A stretch of 64,000 nt of DNA from Cupriavidus gilardii. GTDB lineage: Bacteria > Pseudomonadota > Gammaproteobacteria > Burkholderiales > Burkholderiaceae. The position numbers were made by a program, and so were the translations under genes. The stretch covers positions 1 to 64,000 of the forward strand of contig NZ_JABTYE010000022.1 of assembly GCF_013314895.1 (NCBI RefSeq), written 5' to 3'. Positions 50,741 through 61,853 of this stretch are shown piece after piece (within the stretch, counting starts at the first letter, position 1; every line of letters starts with the position of its first letter). The notes under the pieces are model-generated. The model did not search any database. It saw nothing but the letters and a program-made list of their open reading frames with translations, and was not told the origin of the DNA.

Positions 50741-53700
50741 GTGAATCGCAGCTATCGAGTGGTGTGGAACGCCGTGCTCAACGTCTGGCAGGCGGCGTCG
50801 GAGTTGACCAAGGCACAAGGCAAGGGCAAGACCCGCGCGGCTCGCCGAGTGGTGGCACTGGGCGCCGGCGCCCTGGCGTTGTCTGGGGCGCAGGCCGGGA
50901 CACTGCCCACCGGCGGGCAGATAGTCGGCGGCATCGGCAGCATCGGCCAGGCCGGCAACGCCATGACCGTGCAGCAGGGCAGCGACAAGCTGGCGATCGA
51001 TTGGCAGAGTTTCTCCATCGGCAAGGACAATCTGGTCCGCTTCGTGCAGCCGGGCGCCGACGCGATCGCGCTGAACCGCGTGCTGGGGCAGGACGTCTCG
51101 GTGATTCAGGGCGCGCTGCAGGCCAACGGCAAGGTTTTCCTGGTCAATCCCAACGGCATCCTGTTCACGCCGGGCGCGCAGGTCGATGTCGGCGGCATCC
51201 TGGCGTCCACGCTAAAGATCAGCACGCAGGATTTCCTCTCCGGCAACTACCGGTTCAGCGGCGACAGCAACGCCGCGGTGGTCAACCAGGGCAGCATCCG
51301 CACCGCGGACGGCGGCCTGGTCGCGCTGATCGCCGCGCGCGTGATCAACGAAGGCAATATTTCCGCCCCGAAGGGCGACGTGCTGCTCGCCGCGGGCAGC
51401 AAGGTCAAGCTGGACCTGGGCGGCCCGGTCGCTCTCGAGGTCGAGCAGGGCGCGCTGGACGCACTGATCGAGAACGGCGGCGCGATTCGCGCTGACGCGG
51501 GCAACATCCTGCTGACGGCCCGCGCGGCCGAGCAACTGGCCGGCACCGTCATCAACACCACCGGGCTGATCGAGGCGAAGTCGCTCGAGGTCGGCCAGGA
51601 CGGCACCGTGACCCTGAGCGCCGCGGGTGGCGGCGTCAACGTGGCCGGGACCGTCGACGTGTCGTCGAGCCAGGCCAAGGGCGGCAAGGTCGTGGTGACG
51701 GGCACCGACATCGACGTCGCCAGCGGTGCCCGCGTCTCCGCCACCGGCGCCACCGGCGGCGGCGAAATCTATGTCGGCGGCGGCTGGCAGGGCAAGGACC
51801 CGGCCATCGCACAGGCCACGAACACCCGGATTGCCCAGGGCGCCGTGCTCGACGCCTCCGCGACCGTCAATGGAAACGGCGGGACCGTCGTGGCGTGGTC
51901 CGACATCAGGAACGCCGGCAGCGTCACGCAGGTCGATGGCACGCTGCAGGCGCGCGGCGGCGCGCAGGGCGGCGACGGCGGGCGGATCGAGACCAGCGGG
52001 GCGTCGCTGGGCGTGAGCCAGGCCGCCGATGCTTCGGCTGCCAACGGCAAGGGCGGCTTGTGGCTGCTGGACCCGGACGAGGTGACGGTGGCCTCCACCG
52101 GCGGGGCGATCGGCGATGCGACCGTCAGCCACGGCGCCATCAACACGGCGCTGGGCGGCGGCACCAACGTCGACATCCACGCGGTCAACAAGATCGACTG
52201 GCAGGAAGACTTTCAGGCGACCGTGGCCGCCTCGGGAGCGCGACTGAAGCTGCAGGTCGACAACAATGTCGACGTCGAAAATCTCGATACCGGCATCTTC
52301 CTCAACGGAGGCATCGACGCCCGCGGCGCCGGCAATGGCAAGCTCGACGTCGTGCTGGACGGCAACGTCCGCCTCGGCCAGGGCAAGGACATCGGCATCC
52401 ATTCGAACGGCGGCGACGTGTTGTTTGGCGCCTACGTCGATTCGATTTCCCCGGACAAGGCGCTGGCCGGCAAGCTGCGCATCACGGCTGCCGACGGCAC
52501 CGTGACGTTCTCCGACATGGTCGGCGGCACCAATCCGCTGGACGCGCTGTACGTCACGACCACCACCAGCGGCAAGACCTACATCAACGGCGCCATCGTC
52601 CGGACGCACAACGAGCAGGTCTACGAAAGCCCGGTCGAACTGGGCACCGTGCAGTTCGTCAATCCGGATTTCGAGGATGGCACCAACGGCTGGACGATCG
52701 TCGATGGCCGTTTCGTCACCGGCACCACCAAGGTTGACGGCTGGACCTCGCCCACGGATACCACCTACCCCTCGGCGAACAACAGCAACGGCAACAACGG
52801 CGACAATCGTGGCAGTGCCACGGGAAGCTATTCGCACGAGGTCGTCGCCGGCAATACCGGCCAGGGCGATGCGCTGAAGCTGACCGTCTCGGGCAACTGC
52901 GGCGGCAGCGGTAGCGGCAGCGGATATTGCGTGGTGCGAGGACCGTACGTCGTCAGCGACAGCACGATCGCGCTCGCCAAGGGCGATTCGGTGACGTTCG
53001 ACTGGACCGCCCAGGCTGGGGCGGGCCAGGATGCCTATGACGTCTTCGGTTACCTGCTGAACGTCAAGACCGGCGAGGCGCAGATCATCCTGAACCGCAC
53101 CGGCGACTCGGCGACCGGCGGCAGTCCGTGGGGTACGGCGACGGTCACCGCGGACAAGGCCGGCACCTACAAGTTCGTGTTCGTCTCGGGCACCTTCGAT
53201 TTCACTGGCGGCAACGTCATCGGCGCCAACCTGACGATCGACAACGTCGCGGCGTCGGGCGGTCCGAAGGGCATCCAGGGGTCTTCGATCACCTTCGGCA
53301 AGGGCTTGAACGCCACCGACAACAACCTGACGGTGAAGGCCGACGAGATCGACCTCAACGGTCCGGTCGTCGGCAGCGGCAAGCTCGCCTTCGAGACGCT
53401 GACCCCCACGACCCACATCGAAGTCGGTGGCGCACGCGCCGACGGTGGCGATTCCACCAGTGACGGCAAGTTGAAGCTGGCCAATGAAGACATCGCCGCA
53501 TTGGGCGATGGCTTCCAATCCGTACGCATCGGCGACAGCACCATGAAGGGCAATATCTCCATCGTGGAGGACAGCCGCTTCAACGACGATCTGATCATCA
53601 ATGCGGGAAGCGGCAACATCGCCATCAACGCGGGCCTGACGGTCAAGGACGTGGCAGGTACCGGCAAGGACGATGGCCACAATCCGGTGATCGTGCTGGA

Positions 53701-56700
53701 GTCGAAGGGCGGCAACGTAACGCAGAACGCAAACGGCGTGCTGGACGCTGGCGGCCTGGTGCTGCTCGGTGATGGCGCGACCCATGACCTGGACAGCGCG
53801 GACAACCGCATCGGCACCATTGCCAGCGACACCGGCTCCGTCTCGTATGGCGTGGCGCCGGGGCAGACCTTGACGGTCGGCACGGTGGCGACACGTACCG
53901 GCGATACCTACACCGGCATGGTCAACGAGCGGGACACCAGCCTGACGGCCGACGAAATCGACATCGCCGCGACCATCAGCACCCAGCATGGCGGCACGCT
54001 GGCACTGAAGCAGAAGACGCCGGGCCTCGACATCCATCTGGGCGGACCGGATACGGAGATCGTCGCCGATGGGGATCCGCTGCGGCTCTCGCAGGCGGAC
54101 CTGGACAACGTCAAGGACGGCTTCGGCAAGATCGCGATCGGCGACGGCAACACCCGCAACATCACGGTGGATGCCAATACCGGCGTGACGTTGAAGGACG
54201 ACGTCGCACTGACCGCGGGCGGCAAGTTCGACCTGCAGGGCAACCTGAGCCTGGTCGATCCGCAAGGCAAGGACGAAGACGACACCATCGGCAATGGCCT
54301 CGTGCTGACCGTGGATGCTCGCCAGGGGGCCACGCAGGCCGACGGCGCCGTCATCCGGGCCGACGAGCTGGCGCTGCGCGGCGACGGCGAGTTTGCGCTC
54401 GGACGCGGCGCTCACGAGGTCAGCGTGATTGCAGCCGATGTCAGCGGCCTGAATTTCACCAGCAGCGCCGGCCTGACGGTGGGCACGGTCGATGGAACGA
54501 CGGGCATCACGTCCGAGGAAGCCGTCGCGCTGCGCAGCGGCGGTGCGCTGGACATCCAGCAGGGCATCACGGTGACGGCGGGCACGGGGGAAGGCGGTAC
54601 CGATACCGGTACCCACCATGACGGCGACCGTACCAACGACACCATCACGCTGGAGGCGGCCGGCCCCGTGACGCAGGGCGTCAACGGCAAGCTGGACGCG
54701 CATGGCCTCGCGCTCCTCGGCGGCGACGGCATCGATTACGCGCTGGACCGGGCCAATAACCGGATCGACGTGATCGCCAGCGATGCCGGCAAGGTCAATT
54801 TCAACAATACCGGGAACAGCGAGGTCGGCACGCTGGCCGGCAAGAAGGCGGACGGCACGTCCTACACGGTGATCGGCGTCGACAACAGCGGCGATGTCAG
54901 CATCAAGACCGACGGTGACCTGTTGATCGGCGAGCAGCTGGCTTCGACCGGCAACGTGTTCTTGAATGTCGGTGGCAAGACGACGCAGGACGCCGAAGGC
55001 GTGATCAAGGCCAATGGCCTGGCGCTGAGCGGTGGCGATTACGCGCTGAACAACGGTGGCAACATCGTTGGCGACATCGCCAGCAATGCCGGCAAGGTGT
55101 CGTTCACGGGCAGTGGCGACCTGAAGGTTGGCACGCTGACCGAGACAGACGGCAATGGCAACGTGCTCCGCAAGGTCATTGGCGTCAACAACACCGGCGA
55201 CGTCAGCATCAATACCGACGGCAGGCTGACCATCGACGAGCAGCTCGCGTCAAGCGGCAACGTGTTCCTGAACGTCGGTGGCAAGACCACGCAAGACGCA
55301 GAAGGCGTGATCAAGGCCAATGGTCTGGCACTGACTGGCGGCGACTACGCGCTGAACAAGGGCGGCAACATCGTCGGCGACATCGCCAGCAATGCCGGCA
55401 AGGTGTCGTTCACGGGCAGCGGCGATCTGAAGGTCGGCACGCTGACTGAGACCGATGGCAGCGGCAACGTGGTCCGTACGGTCACCGGCGTCAACAACAG
55501 CGGCGACGTCAGCATCGCGACCAACGGCAACCTGTCGATCGGCGAACAACTCGCCACCACCGGCAACGTGTTCCTCGACGTGGCTGGCAAGACCACGCAG
55601 GACGTCGAAGGGGTGATCAAGGCCAATGGCCTGGCGCTGACTGGGGGCGACTATGCGCTGAACAACGGTGGCAACATCGTCGGCGACATCGCCAGCAACG
55701 CTGGCAAGGTGAGCTTTGCCAACAGCGGCGACCTGAAGGTCGGTACGCTGACCGAGACCGACGGCTATGGCAACGTGGTGCGCGAGATCACCGGCGTCAA
55801 CAACAGCGGCGACGTCAGCATCGCCACCAACGGCAACCTGTCGATCGGCGAGCAACTGACCTCGATCGGCAACGTGTTCCTGAACGCCGGTGGCAAGACC
55901 ACCCAGGACGCGGAAGGCGTGATCAAGGCCAATGGTCTGGCTCTGAGCGGTGGCGACTACGCGTTGAACAACGGTGGCAACATCGTCGGCGACATCGCCA
56001 GCAACGTCGGCAAGGTGTCGTTCACGGGCAGTGGCGACCTGAAGGTGGGTACGCTGACCGAGACCGATGGCAACGGCAACGTGGTCCGCACGGTCACCGG
56101 CGTCAACAACACCGGCGACGTCAGCATCAATACCGCCGGTAGCCTGACCATCGACGAGCAGCTTGCGTCGACCGGCAACGTGTTCCTGAACGTCGGTGGC
56201 AAGACGACGCAGGACAGCGAAGGCGTGATCAAGGCCAATGGTCTGGCTCTGACTGGCGGTGACTATGCGCTGAACAACGGTGGCAACATCGTTGGCGACA
56301 TCGCCAGCAATGCTGGCAAGGTGAGCTTTGCCAATAGCGGCGACCTGAAGGTCGGCACGCTGACCGAGACAGACGGCAACGGCGACGTGGTGCGCAAGGT
56401 CATTGGCGTCAACAACACTGGCGATGTCAGCATCAACACCGCCGGCAGCCTGACCATCGACCAGCAGCTCGCGTCGAGCGGCAACGTGTTCCTGAACGTC
56501 GGTGGCAAGACCACGCAGGACGCCGAAGGCGTGATCAAGGCCAATGGCCTGGCGCTGACTGGCGGCGACTACGCGCTGAACAACGGTGGCAACATCGTCG
56601 GCGACATCGCCAGCAACGCCGGCAAGGTGTCGTTCACGGGCAGTGGCGACCTGAAGGTTGGCACGCTGACCGAGACCGATGGCAACGGCAACGTGGTCCG

Positions 56701-58357
56701 CAAGGTCACCGGCGTCAACAACAGCGGCGACGTCAGCATCAACACCGCGGGCAATCTGACGATCGACGAGCAGCTCCGGTCGAGCGGCAATGTGTTCCTG
56801 AACGTCGGTGGCAAGACCACGCAGGACGCAGAAGGCGTGATCAAGGCCAATGGCCTGGCGCTGACTGGCGGCGACTACGTGCTGAACAACGCCGGCAACA
56901 TCGTCGGCGACATCGCCAGCAATGCCGGCAAGGTGTCGTTCACGGGCAGTGGTGATCTGAAGGTCGGCACGCTGACCGAGACCGACGGCAACGGCAACGT
57001 GGCACGCGAGGTCACCGGCGTCAACAACACCGGCGACGTCAGCATCGCGACCAACGGCAACCTGTCGATCGGCGAGCAGCTGGCGTCGACCGGCAACGTG
57101 TTCCTCGACGTGGGCGGCAAGACCACGCAGGACGCGTCGAAGGGCGGCATTCGTGCGGCGGGCCTCGCGCTGAAGGGCGGCGACTTCGATCTGGACGATG
57201 GCAGCAACCTCGTCGGCGAGATCGCCAGCCGGTCGCGCGATCTGAGCTTCGCCGGCCAGGGTGACCTGACCATCGGCACGCTGACGGAGTACGCAGTCCG
57301 CGATGGCGCGCAGATCGATCAGATCGTTGGCATCGCCAACACCGGCAAGGTTCGTGTGACCACGCCGAACGGCGATATCGCGGTGACGCAAAACGTCGCG
57401 ACGACCAGCAATGCGTCCGATGCGATCGTGTTGAACGCGGGCGCGGCTCGTGCGGCCGGCGATGCCACCGGCGGCGACGTGATCGTCGCCGCAGGCCGGA
57501 CGATCGAGGCCGGTGCAGGCGGGCGCGCGGTGATTTACACCGGCAGCGTGGCCGGCAGCGCGGGCGTCGCCGATGTGGTCGGCAGCGGCAGCGGAAAGTT
57601 CCGGTACAACAGCTCCGAGACGGAAAGCAACTTCGGCCGTCCGTTGGGCGCGACCGGGACCTACGCGGTCTATCGGGAGCAGCCGAAGATCGTGGTCTCG
57701 ACCAACGGCCAGACCACCACGCAGAAGATCTACGACGGCAAGCCGGTGTTCGACGGCGGCGGCATGGCGGGCTTCGACGTCAGCGGCCTGGTCAACGGCG
57801 ATCTGAAGGCGATGCTGGGCGATCCGACGTATCGGACGTCCGGCGTGGCGCCGGGCTCGTACCCGATCGATATCTCGCTGCTCAACGAGCTTGGCTATGC
57901 GGTGCAGAACGATCCGAACAACGCGATGCTGACCGTGCGGCCCAGCCAGACCTACGACAGCGCGATCGAAACGATCGGCGCCGTGGTCAGCAATGGCGTG
58001 TGGCAGGGCGAAGCCCATGGAGGCCTGGCCGGTCACCGGCGCGACGACGACTATGCCGTCAAGGACTGGGCCAGCTTTGCCGTCACGGGCCTGAACCTGG
58101 TGCAGGCGGACGCCCAGTGGCAAGGCGGCACGCCGGGAGCGGGCGGTGCAGCGGGCGCCGGCGGTCGTGCCGCTATCGGCGGCACGGGCAGCGCCAGCGG
58201 CGACACCGTGGCGGCCGACACGGGCGCGCGCGATGGCGAAGCAGCCGAACGCCGCGCCGGCCGTCCGGACTGCGTGGCCGGACAGGCCGGCGCCTGCGCC
58301 GAGTACGGTCCCCAGCCCGTCTTCGTGGTCAAGGGAGGCGTGCGACTGCCCGAGTAA
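50741..58357 (+). CDS. Two-partner secretion exoprotein (TpsA, filamentous-haemagglutinin-like adhesin)
   Basis: A protein of about 2,538 residues exported by the TpsB encoded next. Residues 1-45 are an extended signal peptide (NRSYRVVWNAVLNVWQAASE), cleaved near GAQAG. Residues about 50-290 form the TPS domain, with QGALQANGKVFLVNPNGILF. Next comes a beta-helix region. Residues 639-836 are a jelly-roll-like insertion with Cys720 and Cys730. Residues 1352-2167 hold one diverged and seven near-identical 102-residue repeats. A YDG/MBG-like module starts near 2325 (KIYDGKPVF). Cys2511 and Cys2519 end the chain, as in HMW1-type adhesins tethered to their pore. I chose GTG 50741 because it begins the ESPR exactly and has GGGGA about eight bases upstream; GTG 50708 adds 11 residues. 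Confidence 0.93.
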   Translation: MNRSYRVVWNAVLNVWQAASELTKAQGKGKTRAARRVVALGAGALALSGAQAGTLPTGGQIVGGIGSIGQAGNAMTVQQGSDKLAIDWQSFSIGKDNLVRFVQPGADAIALNRVLGQDVSVIQGALQANGKVFLVNPNGILFTPGAQVDVGGILASTLKISTQDFLSGNYRFSGDSNAAVVNQGSIRTADGGLVALIAARVINEGNISAPKGDVLLAAGSKVKLDLGGPVALEVEQGALDALIENGGAIRADAGNILLTARAAEQLAGTVINTTGLIEAKSLEVGQDGTVTLSAAGGGVNVAGTVDVSSSQAKGGKVVVTGTDIDVASGARVSATGATGGGEIYVGGGWQGKDPAIAQATNTRIAQGAVLDASATVNGNGGTVVAWSDIRNAGSVTQVDGTLQARGGAQGGDGGRIETSGASLGVSQAADASAANGKGGLWLLDPDEVTVASTGGAIGDATVSHGAINTALGGGTNVDIHAVNKIDWQEDFQATVAASGARLKLQVDNNVDVENLDTGIFLNGGIDARGAGNGKLDVVLDGNVRLGQGKDIGIHSNGGDVLFGAYVDSISPDKALAGKLRITAADGTVTFSDMVGGTNPLDALYVTTTTSGKTYINGAIVRTHNEQVYESPVELGTVQFVNPDFEDGTNGWTIVDGRFVTGTTKVDGWTSPTDTTYPSANNSNGNNGDNRGSATGSYSHEVVAGNTGQGDALKLTVSGNCGGSGSGSGYCVVRGPYVVSDSTIALAKGDSVTFDWTAQAGAGQDAYDVFGYLLNVKTGEAQIILNRTGDSATGGSPWGTATVTADKAGTYKFVFVSGTFDFTGGNVIGANLTIDNVAASGGPKGIQGSSITFGKGLNATDNNLTVKADEIDLNGPVVGSGKLAFETLTPTTHIEVGGARADGGDSTSDGKLKLANEDIAALGDGFQSVRIGDSTMKGNISIVEDSRFNDDLIINAGSGNIAINAGLTVKDVAGTGKDDGHNPVIVLESKGGNVTQNANGVLDAGGLVLLGDGATHDLDSADNRIGTIASDTGSVSYGVAPGQTLTVGTVATRTGDTYTGMVNERDTSLTADEIDIAATISTQHGGTLALKQKTPGLDIHLGGPDTEIVADGDPLRLSQADLDNVKDGFGKIAIGDGNTRNITVDANTGVTLKDDVALTAGGKFDLQGNLSLVDPQGKDEDDTIGNGLVLTVDARQGATQADGAVIRADELALRGDGEFALGRGAHEVSVIAADVSGLNFTSSAGLTVGTVDGTTGITSEEAVALRSGGALDIQQGITVTAGTGEGGTDTGTHHDGDRTNDTITLEAAGPVTQGVNGKLDAHGLALLGGDGIDYALDRANNRIDVIASDAGKVNFNNTGNSEVGTLAGKKADGTSYTVIGVDNSGDVSIKTDGDLLIGEQLASTGNVFLNVGGKTTQDAEGVIKANGLALSGGDYALNNGGNIVGDIASNAGKVSFTGSGDLKVGTLTETDGNGNVLRKVIGVNNTGDVSINTDGRLTIDEQLASSGNVFLNVGGKTTQDAEGVIKANGLALTGGDYALNKGGNIVGDIASNAGKVSFTGSGDLKVGTLTETDGSGNVVRTVTGVNNSGDVSIATNGNLSIGEQLATTGNVFLDVAGKTTQDVEGVIKANGLALTGGDYALNNGGNIVGDIASNAGKVSFANSGDLKVGTLTETDGYGNVVREITGVNNSGDVSIATNGNLSIGEQLTSIGNVFLNAGGKTTQDAEGVIKANGLALSGGDYALNNGGNIVGDIASNVGKVSFTGSGDLKVGTLTETDGNGNVVRTVTGVNNTGDVSINTAGSLTIDEQLASTGNVFLNVGGKTTQDSEGVIKANGLALTGGDYALNNGGNIVGDIASNAGKVSFANSGDLKVGTLTETDGNGDVVRKVIGVNNTGDVSINTAGSLTIDQQLASSGNVFLNVGGKTTQDAEGVIKANGLALTGGDYALNNGGNIVGDIASNAGKVSFTGSGDLKVGTLTETDGNGNVVRKVTGVNNSGDVSINTAGNLTIDEQLRSSGNVFLNVGGKTTQDAEGVIKANGLALTGGDYVLNNAGNIVGDIASNAGKVSFTGSGDLKVGTLTETDGNGNVAREVTGVNNTGDVSIATNGNLSIGEQLASTGNVFLDVGGKTTQDASKGGIRAAGLALKGGDFDLDDGSNLVGEIASRSRDLSFAGQGDLTIGTLTEYAVRDGAQIDQIVGIANTGKVRVTTPNGDIAVTQNVATTSNASDAIVLNAGAARAAGDATGGDVIVAAGRTIEAGAGGRAVIYTGSVAGSAGVADVVGSGSGKFRYNSSETESNFGRPLGATGTYAVYREQPKIVVSTNGQTTTQKIYDGKPVFDGGGMAGFDVSGLVNGDLKAMLGDPTYRTSGVAPGSYPIDISLLNELGYAVQNDPNNAMLTVRPSQTYDSAIETIGAVVSNGVWQGEAHGGLAGHRRDDDYAVKDWASFAVTGLNLVQADAQWQGGTPGAGGAAGAGGRAAIGGTGSASGDTVAADTGARDGEAAERRAGRPDCVAGQAGACAEYGPQPVFVVKGGVRLPE
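54794..57241 (+). repeat. 306-bp direct repeats inside the exoprotein gene
   Basis: Seven head-to-tail units of 306 bp from 55097, preceded by one diverged 303-bp unit from 54794. The last unit is 309 bp and degenerate in its second half. Each encodes a 102-residue block beginning VSF(T/A)xSGDLKVGTLTETDG. Protein identity between units is very high, with changes mostly at a few sites such as N/D, T/A and the segment after TETDG. DNA identity is also high, so copy number may change by recombination. Confidence 0.97.
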
Positions 58358-58431
58358 GGCGGCCGCTGACTATCGCCAGACGACTACCTGACGATCGCTT
58401 CGACACGGTTCGTTCCATACCAACATGAAGG

Positions 58432-58455
58432 GCCGGCATGCCGCGGCATGCCGGC
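58432..58455. other. Perfect 11-bp intercistronic hairpin between tpsA and tpsB
   Basis: Arms 58432-58442 and 58445-58455 are perfectly complementary (GCCGGCATGCC/GGCATGCCGGC) with a 2-base spacer. The structure starts 75 bases after the exoprotein stop and ends 22 bases before the transporter start. No T-tract follows, so it is unlikely to be a full terminator. It may slow the polymerase or stabilise one part of the mRNA, setting the ratio of secreted protein to pore. Confidence 0.85.
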
Positions 58456-58477
58456 GTCTATTCACAGGTTCCATCCC

Positions 58478-60133
58478 ATGTTTTTCCGCTTCTCCCTTAC
58501 CGCCATCGCGCTGTCGGTGGCGGCCGTCGCCGCACATGCCCAGACGCTGCCCGACGCGGGCCGCATCCTGCAGGAAATGCCGATTCCCAAGCAGCCACTG
58601 CCCGAGCGTCTCGATGTCGAGATCGACAGCACGCTGCCCGAGCCCGACGTCCATGCCGCCGGTCCGCAGGTATTGCTCGAGTCGGTCCGCTTCGAGGGCG
58701 CAGAGCATGTCAGCGCCGAGGCATTGCAAGCCGTGGTTGCGCCGGCCCTTGGCAAGCGCTACGACATCAATGGCCTGCAGCGGCTGGCCGTGTATGTCAC
58801 CCGTTTCTATCGTGAGCAGGGCTATCCGTTTGCCCGCGTCTATCTGCCCGAGCAGCGCATGAGCGACGGCGTGTTGCGCATGGCGGTGATCGAGGGCCGC
58901 TATGGCGAGGTCAAGGCGAGCGCCGAAAGCGATTCCAGACTGGCGGCCGATGCCCAGCCTTTCCTGTCCTCGCTGCGATCGGGCGACGTGATCAGCCGCG
59001 ATGCGCTGGAGCGTGCGGTGCTGATTCTTGCCGACCAACCGGGCATCGACGTGCGCCCGGTGATCCGGCCCGGCGCGGCCATCGGCACCGGCGATCTGGA
59101 AGCGCAAGTGGTTCGCACCCGTCCCTGGGACCTGGCTGCGACCTATGACAACTACGGCAACCGCTATTCCGGGCGCAACCGCGTGATGCTGCAAGGCGCC
59201 CTGTACAGCCCGTTCCGCTTCGGCGATCAACTCAGCGCCGCCCTGATGGCGACCGACGAGGAACTGTACTTCGGCAGCATCAACTACGCGACGCCGCTGG
59301 GCAGCTCGGGGCTGCGAGGCGATATCGGCTTCGCGCATACCGACTACGCGCTGGGCGACCAGTTCGCCGACCTGCGGGCGCGTGGACGCGCGTCGATCTT
59401 CAGCGCCGGGCTGTCCTATCCGATCGTCCGCACGAACCGCTTCACCTTGCTCGGCACCGCGCAGTATCAGTTCAAGGACCTGCGCGATTCGTACGAGGCG
59501 CTGGACTACCACAGCAAGAAGTCCGTCAACAGCATGGTGCTCGGCATGCGCTTCGATATGCGCGACGGTTTCGGCGGTGGTGGAATTACCTACGGCGCGG
59601 TGAACTGGGTGGCCGGTTCGCTCGATATCGACTCGGCGGTTGACCGGCAGATCGATGCGATGAGCGCCCGTACCCAGGGCGGCTTCAACAAGTTCACGCT
59701 GGACGTTTCCCGCCTGCAGTCGCTGCCGGCCGGTTTCTCGCTGTATGCGCACGGCTCGATGCAGTTCAGCGACAAGAACCTGGACTCCTCCGAGAGCATC
59801 AGCCTGGGCGGCGCCAATGGCGTGCGCGCCTATCCGCAGGGCGAAGGCGTGGGCGACGAAGGCGGTCTGGCCCAGTTCGAACTGCGCTATCGCGCGGGCG
59901 ATTTCACGCCGTACGCGTTCTGGGATATCGGTACGGTGCGCTACAACCGCAATCCGTGGCAAGCCGCCCAGAACCGCCGTACGCTGTCGGGCGGGGGCCT
60001 GGGCGTGCGCTATGCGTATCGTCAGGTGTACGTGGATGGCACGGTCGCGTGGCGCGGCACCGGCGGCGATGCGCAGGCCGATACGCGTCAGCAGGACCCG
60101 ATGTTCTGGGTCACGGTGCAGTACCGCTTCTGA
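58478..60133 (+). CDS. Two-partner secretion transporter (TpsB, ShlB/FhaC/HecB family)
   Basis: A 551-residue outer-membrane pore of the Omp85 superfamily. The signal peptide is residues 1-21 (ending AAHA). Two POTRA domains follow, the first marked by VLLESVRFEGAEHVSAEAL, the second ending about residue 215. A 16-strand barrel ends in VTVQYRF with the terminal Phe needed for BAM insertion. The L6 motif is NGVRAYPQGEGVGDEGG, the VRAYP variant of VRGY. It exports the upstream exoprotein, recognising its TPS domain. ATG 58478 gives the normal signal peptide; an in-frame ATG at 58448 lies in the hairpin. Transcription is probably shared with tpsA. Confidence 0.95.
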   Translation: MFFRFSLTAIALSVAAVAAHAQTLPDAGRILQEMPIPKQPLPERLDVEIDSTLPEPDVHAAGPQVLLESVRFEGAEHVSAEALQAVVAPALGKRYDINGLQRLAVYVTRFYREQGYPFARVYLPEQRMSDGVLRMAVIEGRYGEVKASAESDSRLAADAQPFLSSLRSGDVISRDALERAVLILADQPGIDVRPVIRPGAAIGTGDLEAQVVRTRPWDLAATYDNYGNRYSGRNRVMLQGALYSPFRFGDQLSAALMATDEELYFGSINYATPLGSSGLRGDIGFAHTDYALGDQFADLRARGRASIFSAGLSYPIVRTNRFTLLGTAQYQFKDLRDSYEALDYHSKKSVNSMVLGMRFDMRDGFGGGGITYGAVNWVAGSLDIDSAVDRQIDAMSARTQGGFNKFTLDVSRLQSLPAGFSLYAHGSMQFSDKNLDSSESISLGGANGVRAYPQGEGVGDEGGLAQFELRYRAGDFTPYAFWDIGTVRYNRNPWQAAQNRRTLSGGGLGVRYAYRQVYVDGTVAWRGTGGDAQADTRQQDPMFWVTVQYRF

Positions 60134-60271
60134 CGCGAAGCCGGGCGCGCCGCGGGCGCGCCCGATGAGGCCCGGGAGCAGGGGCAGGGCCCTGGAGCGG
60201 GCGGCGGCGGTCCGGCGCTGCGGCGGTGCAGTAAAATGTGCGATTCGCCCGCGCGTCGGCGCTGTACCTGA

Positions 60272-61639
<1,368 letters not shown>

Positions 61640-61690
61640 AGCCGGCGAAGCCGGGAGCAGGAAGTCATGCCAAAAAGGGCGCCAACCCTC

Positions 61691-61719
61691 TTGCAGTCCG
61701 TTTTTGACTTCTCTATAAT
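61691..61719 (+). promoter_or_regulatory. Promoter of tRNA-Ser
   Basis: TTGCAG at 61691-61696, a 17-base spacer, then a perfect TATAAT at 61714-61719. The predicted start at about 61726 leaves a 5' leader of 20-25 bases before the tRNA. It lies 52 bases after the serS stop, so the tRNA is transcribed independently. Confidence 0.85.
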
Positions 61720-61748
61720 CTCGGTTTCGCCGCAACGCGACCAGTTCA

Positions 61749-61839
<91 letters not shown>

Positions 61840-61853
61840 TAGTTAGTGCAAAA

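Noticed and set aside
51212-54703. Open frame of 1,163 codons antisense to the exoprotein gene
   Set aside because: It follows the reversed codon periodicity of a GC-rich sense gene, has no family motifs and overlaps the verified exoprotein along its length. The same applies to the antisense frames 55250-58123 and 58370-61735.
54794-57241. Regular repeats considered as a CRISPR array
   Set aside because: The period is 306 bp with no distinct spacers, no cas genes are in view, and the units are in-frame parts of an exoprotein.
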